Part shown: piece after piece, positions 1 to 4,694 of the stretch
How the letters are laid out: each line of letters starts with the position of its first letter
Position numbering within the stretch: position 1 is the stretch's first letter
Origin: Paracoccaceae bacterium
GTDB taxonomy: Bacteria > Pseudomonadota > Alphaproteobacteria > Rhodobacterales > Rhodobacteraceae
Direction of reading: 5' to 3'
NCBI GenBank assembly: GCA_007121115.1
Contig: SKMI01000140.1
Span: 1-6,038 of the forward strand
DNA length: 6,038 nt
Translations under genes and position numbers: made by a program
The notes under the pieces: model-generated
The model's input: only the letters and a program-made list of their open reading frames with translations
Told to the model about the DNA's origin: nothing
Databases searched by the model: none

Positions 1-567
1 ACGGCACGCGGGCAGGGCCTGACGACCACGCTTTGGACCAACGGCTGGCTCGCCGAACCCGTGGCCCCGCCCGCGCGCCCGCTCTGGATCTGGGGCGCGG
101 GGCATGTGGGGCGCGCGATCACCGCCACCCTCGCCCCGCTGCCGGATTTCGCGCTCACCTGGGTGGACACCGGTCCCGAGCGCTTCCCGGACATCGTGCC
201 CGAAGGTATCACCCCCCTGCCCGTCCCCAACCCCGCCGATGCGGTCGCCGCCGCCCCACAGGACGCCGAGCACCTGATCCTGACCTACAGCCACGCGCTG
301 GACCTGGAACTCTGCCACCGGCTGCTGGGTCATGGCTTTGCCAGCGCCGGGCTGATCGGTTCGGCCAGCAAATGGGCGCGGTTCCGCAGCCGCCTGCGGG
401 CACTGGGCCATACGGAGCCGCAGATCGCCCGCATCACCTGCCCCATTGGCGACCCACTCCTTGGCAAACACCCGCAAGCCATCGCCATTGGCGTGGCCAG
501 CACCCTGCTGAGCACAGTCCACGCCGAAACCGAGGCCCGCATACCGGCATGGCCCGCCCGTCCCTGA
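1..567 (+). CDS. xdhC: Xanthine dehydrogenase accessory protein XdhC, C-terminal part (5' end off window)
   Basis: XdhC-family proteins help insert or sulfurate the molybdenum cofactor of xanthine dehydrogenase in the cytoplasm, in purine breakdown. The frame is open from base 1 (Thr-Ala-Arg-Gly), so the start lies upstream; a GTG at 61 is internal and would remove conserved sequence just before the Rossmann fold. The visible 188 residues hold the C-terminal XdhC domain: LWIWGAGHVGRAI near residues 28-40 (dinucleotide-fold glycine loop), TYSHALDLELC near 95-105, LIGSASKWARF near 118-128, and CPIG at 147-150 followed by an Ala/Val-rich helix. Family members are commonly about 250-330 residues, so roughly the N-terminal third is missing. 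It ends in a tandem stop, TGATGA (565-570). xdhA and xdhB would be expected upstream, outside the window. The family call is firm; the exact role rests on family knowledge. Confidence 0.9.
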   Translation, partial: TARGQGLTTTLWTNGWLAEPVAPPARPLWIWGAGHVGRAITATLAPLPDFALTWVDTGPERFPDIVPEGITPLPVPNPADAVAAAPQDAEHLILTYSHALDLELCHRLLGHGFASAGLIGSASKWARFRSRLRALGHTEPQIARITCPIGDPLLGKHPQAIAIGVASTLLSTVHAETEARIPAWPARP

Positions 568-597
568 TGACAACCCGCTCCCAGGATCCATGGACAT

Positions 598-623
598 CAT
601 CTTGCCGAGAAATACCCCGGGGG
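598..623 (+). repeat. Dispersed intergenic element, copy 1 (downstream of xdhC)
   Basis: A 26-bp stretch beginning CATCTTGCCG and ending GAAATACCCCGGGGG starts 30 nt after the xdhC stop. A second copy, identical except for one missing base, lies downstream of mraY on the other strand (1942-1966). In both cases the element reads in the same direction as the gene it follows and runs into GC-rich hairpins. I recall similar CATCTTGCC...AAATAC...CCGGGG stretches at gene ends in rhodobacterial genomes, but cannot verify this here. A role in transcript ending or 3' processing is inferred from position. Confidence 0.7.
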
Positions 624-624
624 A

Positions 625-658
625 GTCGCGCAGAATGCGCGACGGGGGCAGCGCCCCC
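625..658 (+). other. Two adjacent GC-rich hairpins after xdhC
   Basis: Two inverted repeats follow the dispersed element directly. The first pairs GTCGCGC (625-631) with GCGCGAC (637-643) across a 5-nt loop. The second pairs GGGGGC (644-649) with GCCCCC (653-658) across a 3-nt loop. Neither is followed by a T run. They probably form the structured 3' end of the xdhC transcript, but they could be part of a repeat module rather than terminators in their own right. A perfect 10-bp palindrome, CCATGCATGG (664-673), follows them. Confidence 0.6.
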
Positions 659-677
659 CAACGCCATGCATGGTCTT

Positions 678-702
678 GAAGGCCCGCCCACGGCGGGCCT
701 TC
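678..702 (+). terminator. Strong hairpin, likely terminator of the xdhC transcript
   Basis: A perfect 11-bp stem, GAAGGCCCGCC (678-688) with GGCGGGCCTTC (692-702), closes a 3-nt CAC loop. It sits between xdhC and the DUF938 gene, 49 nt before the latter's start. There is no proper T tract after it, only two Ts inside the stem end, so termination would be intrinsic but weakly tailed, or Rho-assisted. The hairpin also argues against starting the downstream gene at the ATG at 670, which would put the stem inside the coding region. Confidence 0.6.
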
Positions 703-750
703 GCCGCAAGGTCACACCCGCGCGGACTGGACAGACCCAAGGACACCCCA

Positions 751-1401
751 ATGCCCCGAAAGCTTGACCTGCCCGACAGCCATGCCGCCCGCGAGGACGG
801 CCTGCCCTTTGCGCCCTCGGCGGCGCGCAACGCCCAACCCATCGGCGAGGTGCTGGCGCGCCGCCTGCCCGCGCAAGGCCGGGTGCTGGAACTGGCGAGC
901 GGCACGGGCCAGCACGCGATCGCCTTTGCAGCGCGCTTTCCCGGCCTGATCTGGCAGCCCAGCGAACTGGCCGAAGCCAATCTGGCCACCATCCGCGCCC
1001 GCGCCGCGCGCGCCGACCTGCCGAACCTGCGCGCCCCGATCCCTCTGAATGCCTGTGCGCCGGGCTGGGGTGCGGCGCAGGCCGGGCAGGACGCGGTGGT
1101 GCTGGTCAACCTGCTGCATCTGATCTCGGAGCCCGAAGCCGCGATCCTGCTCGCCGAAGCACCGCGGACCCTCGCGCCCGGAGGGCAGGCGTTCCTCTAC
1201 GGTCCCTTCCGGCGCGACGGCGTGCTGCTGACCCCGGGCGACCGCGCCTTCGACGCGCATCTGCGCGCCCAGGACCCGGGCATTGGCTACAAGGACGTCG
1301 CCTGGGTCACTGACCGGCTGACGACCGGCGGGCTGCATGTCATCGAGCGTGCCGAAATGCCCGCCGACAACCTGATGCTGGTGGCCCGCCGACCGCAGTG
1401 A
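751..1401 (+). CDS. DUF938 family protein, SAM-dependent methyltransferase-like
   Basis: A 216-residue protein of the DUF938 family, which has a class I SAM-methyltransferase fold; the substrate is unknown. Visible features are the N-terminal PDSHAAREDGLPFAPSAARN (8-27), the glycine loop VLELASGTGQH (45-55) that would bind SAM, WQPSEL (68-73) at the position of the second acidic motif, VLVNLLHLI (117-125) like motif IV, YGPFRRDG (150-157) and the C-terminal EMPADNLMLVARR (202-214). These resemble the family over its whole length. The ATG at 751 was chosen because AAGGA (739-743) lies 7 nt upstream and the family N-terminus starts there; an in-frame ATG at 670 would add 27 unconserved residues and run through a hairpin. 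Transcribed alone: a terminator-like stem precedes it and an operator-bearing spacer follows. The function of the family is not established. Confidence 0.88.
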   Translation: MPRKLDLPDSHAAREDGLPFAPSAARNAQPIGEVLARRLPAQGRVLELASGTGQHAIAFAARFPGLIWQPSELAEANLATIRARAARADLPNLRAPIPLNACAPGWGAAQAGQDAVVLVNLLHLISEPEAAILLAEAPRTLAPGGQAFLYGPFRRDGVLLTPGDRAFDAHLRAQDPGIGYKDVAWVTDRLTTGGLHVIERAEMPADNLMLVARRPQ

Positions 1402-1414
1402 CCCTGCGCCTGGG

Positions 1415-1428
1415 TTGATCCAGATCAT
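1415..1428. promoter_or_regulatory. Candidate FnrL/FNR operator upstream of the AhpD-like gene
   Basis: TTGAT-CCAG-ATCAT matches the FNR/FnrL consensus TTGAT-N4-ATCAA at nine of ten defined positions. Its centre lies about 68 nt before the downstream ATG. If FnrL activates from the usual -41.5 position, transcription would start near 1463, leaving a leader of about 27 nt; the -10 region there is not recognisable. Consensus and activation geometry are known for FNR-family regulators; control of this gene by oxygen is inferred. Confidence 0.6.
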
Positions 1429-1476
1429 GGCCCCGCCCCGCCGCGGCGTGCGATGGCTCCACGCAAAACATTCGAA

Positions 1477-1482
1477 AAGGAG
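1477..1482 (+). promoter_or_regulatory. Ribosome binding site that fixes the AhpD-like gene start
   Basis: AAGGAG lies 7 nt before the ATG at 1490. It is the best Shine-Dalgarno sequence in the window. It decides against the in-frame TTG at 1415, which coincides with the FnrL-like box and would add 25 basic, unconserved residues. Confidence 0.85.
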
Positions 1483-1489
1483 AATACGT

Positions 1490-1825
1490 ATGGACTACGC
1501 CGCCTTCATCAGCGAGACCCGCGACCGCAGCCGCACGCTGGCCAGGACCATCCCCGACGCCATGAAGGGCTTCGGCGCGCTCTCGCGCGGGGTCAAGGAC
1601 AGTGGCACGCTTGGGGTGAAGGAAAAGGAATTCGTGGCCCTCGGCATCGCCGTGGCCATTCGCTGCGAACCCTGCATCGCGTTTCATGTGGAGGCGCTGA
1701 TGAAGGCGGGCGCCACGCGCGAAGAACTGGGCGACGTGCTGGCCATGTGCATCCAGATGGGCGGCGGCCCTGCGGTCATGTATGCCGGCAAGGCGCTGGA
1801 ATGCTGGGATCAGCTGGCTGGCTGA
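1490..1825 (+). CDS. Carboxymuconolactone decarboxylase (AhpD-like) family protein
   Basis: A 111-residue protein of the CMD/AhpD-like fold: small, all-helical, cytoplasmic and probably oligomeric. The redox motif is C59-E-P-C62-I-A-F-H66, the CxxC-x3-H arrangement typical of AhpD-type disulfide reductases and alkylhydroperoxidase-like proteins. Flanking signatures are LGVKEKEFVALGIAVAIRC (41-59), HVEALMKAGATREEL (66-80) and a glycine-rich turn, MGGGPAVMYAGKALE (90-104). The length is normal for a single-domain member. The cysteine pair favours thiol-disulfide or peroxide chemistry over true carboxymuconolactone decarboxylation, but the substrate cannot be read from the sequence. The start is set by AAGGAG seven bases upstream. 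An FnrL-like box lies 5' of it, suggesting oxygen-responsive expression. It converges on mraY across a hairpin-rich spacer. Confidence 0.88.
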   Translation: MDYAAFISETRDRSRTLARTIPDAMKGFGALSRGVKDSGTLGVKEKEFVALGIAVAIRCEPCIAFHVEALMKAGATREELGDVLAMCIQMGGGPAVMYAGKALECWDQLAG

Positions 1826-1851
1826 GCGCAACGCGTCCCGGACCAGGCCGA

Positions 1852-1942
1852 AAGCCGGGGGCCAGCCCCCCGGACCGAGCTATAAGCCGGGGGGCCAGCC
1901 CCCCGGACCGAGCTATAAGCCGGGGGGCCAGCCCCCCGGACC
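1852..1942. repeat. Tandem array of 32-33 bp GC-hairpin units; likely bidirectional terminator
   Basis: About 2.8 units lie head to tail: 1852-1883 (32 bp), 1884-1916 (33 bp) and a partial third, 1917-1942. Units 1 and 2 differ only by one G in a G run. Each unit forms a stem of CCGGGGG(G) with CCCCCCGG around a CCAG loop (left arms at 1855, 1887 and 1920), joined by the spacer ACCGAGCTATAAG. A diverged unit precedes the array: CCCGGACC (1837-1844), then 7 nt, then AAGCC. The array lies between convergent genes, so it could end transcripts from both sides. It is not CRISPR, since there are no unique spacers between units. Confidence 0.85.
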
Positions 1943-1966
1943 CCCCGGGGTATTTCCGGCAAGATG
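1942..1966 (-). repeat. Dispersed intergenic element, copy 2 (downstream of mraY)
   Basis: On the - strand this reads CATCTTGCCG followed at once by GAAATACCCCGGGGG, the same as 598-623 minus one base. It begins 22 nt after the mraY stop, in the sense direction of mraY, and leads straight into the tandem hairpin array. The matching placement after two unrelated genes suggests a 3'-end module rather than chance. Confidence 0.7.
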
Positions 1967-1988
1967 AAAGGGGGACGGGGCAGCGCGC

Positions 1989-3074
1989 TCAGCGGATCTT
2001 GAGCGTGGCGAGGCCGATCAGGGCGAGCACCAGGCTGATGATCCAGAAGCGGATCACGATCTGCGGCTCGGCCCAGCCCTTCTTCTCGAAATGGTGATGA
2101 ATGGGGGCCATCAGGAAGACACGCTTGCCGGTCAGCTTGAAATAGGCCACCTGGATGATGACCGAGAGCGTTTCGATCACGAAGATGCCGCCGACGATGG
2201 CCAGCACGATTTCGTGCTTGATGGCGACCGCCATGGCGCCCAGCGCGCCGCCCAGCGCGAGGCTGCCGGTGTCGCCCATGAACACCGCCGCCGGGGGGGC
2301 GTTGTACCACAGAAACCCCAGCCCGCCGCCCGCCAGCGCGGCGGTGAAGATCAGAAGCTCGCCCACCCCGGGCACGTAATGCACATCCAGATACGAGGTG
2401 AAGTCCACCCGCCCCACGGCGTAGGCGATTGCGCCGAGCGTCCCGGCGGCGACCATCACGGGCATGATCGCCAACCCGTCCAGTCCGTCGGTCAGGTTGA
2501 CCGCATTGGCCGAGCCGACGATGACGAAGGCGCCGAAGGGGACGAAGAACAGCCCCATGCCCAAGAGCACATCCTTGAACACCGGGACGGCTAGCTGACC
2601 GGTAAGCGCCTCGGGGTGCAGGTAATACGCGGCAACCGAGGCCAGCCCGCCGATGACGAAGCCCAGCCCCAGCCGCACCTTGCCGGGCACGCCCTTGTGC
2701 GAGTTGCGGCTGACCTTGGCCAGATCATCGACAAAGCCGATCAGACCGAAGCTGACCGTCACCAGCAGCACCAGCCAGACATAGCCGTTGTCCAGTCGCG
2801 CCCACAGCAGCGTTGCCACGGTCAGCGCCGAGAGGATCAGCAGCCCGCCCATGGTGGGCGTCCCGGCCTTGGTCAGCAGGTGGCTTTCGGGGCCGTCATC
2901 GCGGATCGGCTGGCCATTGCCCTGGCGCGCGCGCAGCATCAGAATCAGGCGCGGACCGAACAGGAAGCCGAACAGCAGCGCCGTGAAGAACGCCCCGCCC
3001 GCCCGAAAGGTGATGTAGCGGAACAGGTTGAACGCGGTGTGCGTGTCGGAGAATTCGGTCAGCCAGAACAGCAT
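1989..3074 (-). CDS. mraY: Phospho-N-acetylmuramoyl-pentapeptide transferase (lipid I synthase)
   Basis: MraY transfers phospho-MurNAc-pentapeptide from UDP to undecaprenyl phosphate at the inner face of the cytoplasmic membrane, the first membrane step of peptidoglycan synthesis. The 361-residue protein has full family length and about ten hydrophobic segments. Signatures are AGTPTMGGLLI (70-80), the catalytic FVDDLAK (D116, D117) at 114-120, NAVNLTDGLDGLA (190-202), FMGDTGSLALGG (265-276, third catalytic Asp D268) and MAPIHHHFEKKGW (322-334, the MraY-specific His motif). The start MLFWLTEFSD fits relatives I recall. Upstream of this ATG there is no good ribosome binding site, only a weak GAAAGA about 11 nt away; a short ORF with a better site overlaps the start. 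It lies 110 bp after murE, where murF is normally found. Confidence 0.96.
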   Translation of the reverse strand: MLFWLTEFSDTHTAFNLFRYITFRAGGAFFTALLFGFLFGPRLILMLRARQGNGQPIRDDGPESHLLTKAGTPTMGGLLILSALTVATLLWARLDNGYVWLVLLVTVSFGLIGFVDDLAKVSRNSHKGVPGKVRLGLGFVIGGLASVAAYYLHPEALTGQLAVPVFKDVLLGMGLFFVPFGAFVIVGSANAVNLTDGLDGLAIMPVMVAAGTLGAIAYAVGRVDFTSYLDVHYVPGVGELLIFTAALAGGGLGFLWYNAPPAAVFMGDTGSLALGGALGAMAVAIKHEIVLAIVGGIFVIETLSVIIQVAYFKLTGKRVFLMAPIHHHFEKKGWAEPQIVIRFWIISLVLALIGLATLKIR

Positions 3075-3109
3075 TGGTCAGCGTCTTTCGCGAAGGTGAG
3101 CGTCCGCAT
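3059..3109 (-). CDS. Possible 16-codon upstream ORF overlapping the mraY start
   Basis: On the - strand, an ATG at 3109-3107 is preceded two bases upstream by GGAAGGG (3118-3112). It opens a 16-codon frame, MRTLTFAKDADQCCSG, ending in TGA at 3061-3059. The frame overlaps the first 16 bases of mraY in a different frame. Because mraY has no clear site of its own, ribosomes ending here could restart at the mraY ATG (translational coupling). The Shine-Dalgarno to ATG spacing is short if the whole G run pairs, but acceptable if GGA pairs. There is no homology evidence, and it may be chance. Confidence 0.3.
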   Translation of the reverse strand: MRTLTFAKDADQCCSG

Positions 3110-3140
3110 GACCCTTCCGAACGCCAAGGTCAAGGTTGCA

Positions 3141-3178
3141 CGCGGCGAAACGCCGCGACCGTGGCGGACAGGCGCCTG
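3141..3178. other. Hairpin and palindrome in the murE-mraY spacer
   Basis: CGCGGCG (3141-3147) pairs with CGCCGCG (3151-3157) across a 3-nt loop, and CAGGCGCCTG (3169-3178) is a perfect 10-bp palindrome. A direct CAAGGT duplication lies at 3125-3136. On the - strand the structures follow the murE stop directly. No T tract follows the hairpin, so a full terminator is unlikely; attenuation, mRNA protection or a rearrangement scar are all possible. Confidence 0.5.
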
Positions 3179-3184
3179 CCGCGC

Positions 3185-4678
3185 TCATGCCCGGCGCTCC
3201 AGCGCGGCGACAGCGACCGAGGCCTGTTCCACATCGTCGAAGGGGTAGACCGTGTCGCCCACGGTCTGGCCGGTCTCGTGCCCCTTGCCCGCGATCAGCA
3301 GCGCGTCGCCCGGACCGAGCGCGTCGACCCCGCGCAGGATCGCTTCGGCGCGGTCGGGGACTTCGTTCGCCTCGGGGCAGGATTTCAATATTTCTACACG
3401 AATTGCGGCCGAATCCTCGGTTCTCGGGTTATCATCTGTCACATATACAACATCGGCGTGGTCTGCCGCCGCCGCGCCCATCAGCGGGCGCTTGCCGCGG
3501 TCGCGGTCACCGCCCGCGCCAAACACCACGACCAGCCGCCCCATGACATGCGGGCGCAGCGCCTTGAGCGCGGTTTCCAGCGCCGCCGGGGTATGCGCGT
3601 AATCCACGAAGACAGGCGCGCCGTTGGCCCGCCGGGCTGCCAGTTCCATGCGCCCGCGCACGCCCTGAAGGCGCGACAGCGTGGCCACGGCGGCTTGCGG
3701 TTCCGCGCCGGTGGACAAGACAAGCCCCAGCGCGAGCAGCACATTGCCCGCCTGAAACCCGCCGATCAGGGGCAGGTGCACCTGATGCGTGTGCCTGTCA
3801 TAGGAAAAGCGCAGATCCTGCCCGGCGGCATCGAACCGCTGGGCCAGGATGCGCAGATCGGCGTCTGCGTCCCGGCCGACGGTCAGGGTGGACTGCCCGC
3901 GCTCGGCGGCGATGGCCAGCACATCGGCGCCGCGCGGGTCATCCATGTTGATGACCGCCGCGCCTTCGGGCGGCAGGACGCGGGCGAAAAGCCCGGCCTT
4001 GGCGGCGAAATACGCGTCAAAGCCGTCATGATAATCCAGATGATCCTGGCTGAAGTTGGTGAAGGCCGCGGCGCGCAGTTGCACTCCGTCCAGGCGGCGC
4101 TGTTCCAGCCCGTGGCTGGAGGCTTCCATGGCGCAGTGCGTGACACCCTCCCCCGCCATGTCGGCCAGCAGCCGGTGCAGGGTGATCGGCTCGGGCGTGG
4201 TATGGGCCAGTGGGGCGGAATAGGCGCCTTCGATCCCGGTGGTGCCCAGATTGGCCGCCGCATGGCCCAGCATGGCCCAGATCTGGCGCGTGAAGCTGGC
4301 GACGGAGGTCTTGCCGTTGGTCCCCGTCACGGCGGCCATGCATTCGGGCTGCGCGCCGAACCAGAGCGCGGCGGCATAGGCCAGCGCCATGCGCGGGTCC
4401 TCGGCCACGATCAGCGCGGCCTCGCGCCCTGCAAGCGCGGGCGCGGCGATCTGCGCGCCTTCGCGGTCGGTCAGCAGTGCTGCCGCGCCCATGCGCAGCG
4501 CGTATTGCGCGAACTCGGCGCCGTGCATGCGCGTGCCCGGCAACGCAGCGAACAGGTGGCCGGGCCGGGTCTGGCGGCTGTCCACGGAAAGGCCGGTGAC
4601 GGCGATATCGCCCCCCTGCGCCGGGCGCAGGCCCAGTTGCGAAAGCTGTCTTGTCGGCCCGGTCGCGCTCACATCCAC
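3185..4678 (-). CDS. murE: UDP-MurNAc-L-Ala-D-Glu:meso-diaminopimelate ligase
   Basis: MurE is the cytoplasmic ATP-dependent ligase adding the third residue of the peptidoglycan stem peptide. At 497 residues it has full length and the three Mur-ligase domains: N-terminal substrate domain (about 1-110, with SVDSRQ at 31-36 and LFAALPGTRMHGAEF at 42-56), ATPase domain (about 115-335, P-loop GTNGKTS at 119-125, HCAMEASSHGLEQRR at 181-195, FTNFSQDHLDYH at 206-217, and K227 in the position of the carbamylated lysine) and C-terminal domain (VDYAHTPAALE at 358-368, GAGGDRDRGKR at 387-397, KGHETGQ at 465-471). DNPR at 416-419 marks meso-diaminopimelate rather than lysine specificity. GTG at 4678 is used as start; another GTG six bases further in (4672) has AGGGGG about 5 nt upstream and is equally possible. 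It begins 16 nt after the ftsI stop, so the two are co-transcribed. Codons for residues about 409-434 are unusually AT-rich. Confidence 0.96.
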   Translation of the reverse strand: MDVSATGPTRQLSQLGLRPAQGGDIAVTGLSVDSRQTRPGHLFAALPGTRMHGAEFAQYALRMGAAALLTDREGAQIAAPALAGREAALIVAEDPRMALAYAAALWFGAQPECMAAVTGTNGKTSVASFTRQIWAMLGHAAANLGTTGIEGAYSAPLAHTTPEPITLHRLLADMAGEGVTHCAMEASSHGLEQRRLDGVQLRAAAFTNFSQDHLDYHDGFDAYFAAKAGLFARVLPPEGAAVINMDDPRGADVLAIAAERGQSTLTVGRDADADLRILAQRFDAAGQDLRFSYDRHTHQVHLPLIGGFQAGNVLLALGLVLSTGAEPQAAVATLSRLQGVRGRMELAARRANGAPVFVDYAHTPAALETALKALRPHVMGRLVVVFGAGGDRDRGKRPLMGAAAADHADVVYVTDDNPRTEDSAAIRVEILKSCPEANEVPDRAEAILRGVDALGPGDALLIAGKGHETGQTVGDTVYPFDDVEQASVAVAALERRA

Positions 4679-4694
4679 CCCCTGCCTGCGCCGC

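Noticed and set aside
670..750. N-terminal extension of the DUF938 gene from the ATG at 670
   Set aside because: It would place an 11-bp terminator-like stem inside the coding region and lacks a ribosome binding site, while the ATG at 751 has AAGGA at good spacing and matches the family start.
33..767. + strand open frame of about 240 codons overlapping xdhC
   Set aside because: It runs out of frame through xdhC and through the hairpin spacer, and its composition (Arg, Pro, Ala) shows no family resemblance; it is a shadow of xdhC.
712..1428. - strand open frame opposite the DUF938 gene
   Set aside because: It is antisense to a gene with a clear methyltransferase glycine loop and a ribosome binding site; the reverse translation shows no recognisable motif.
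1852..1942. Short CRISPR array
   Set aside because: The units abut with no unique spacers, the repeats are near-perfect hairpins with long G and C runs, and no cas gene is nearby.
1782..1967. Small protein with GGQPPGPSYKP repeats
   Set aside because: The frame overlaps the AhpD-like gene out of frame, lacks a ribosome binding site and exists because the 33-bp repeat is a multiple of three.
3105..3133. Promoter for mraY with a TTGACC -35 on the - strand (3133-3128)
   Set aside because: The hexamer is good, but at 16-18 nt spacing the -10 candidates (such as CATGCG) match poorly, so it is not listed as a feature.
3075..3184. Remnant of a murF gene in the murE-mraY spacer
   Set aside because: I translated the - strand frame that ends in the TGA just before the mraY ATG; it gives a basic peptide ending HLRERR, with no resemblance to a MurF C-terminus. 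The spacer may still be a scar, but not a readable pseudogene.
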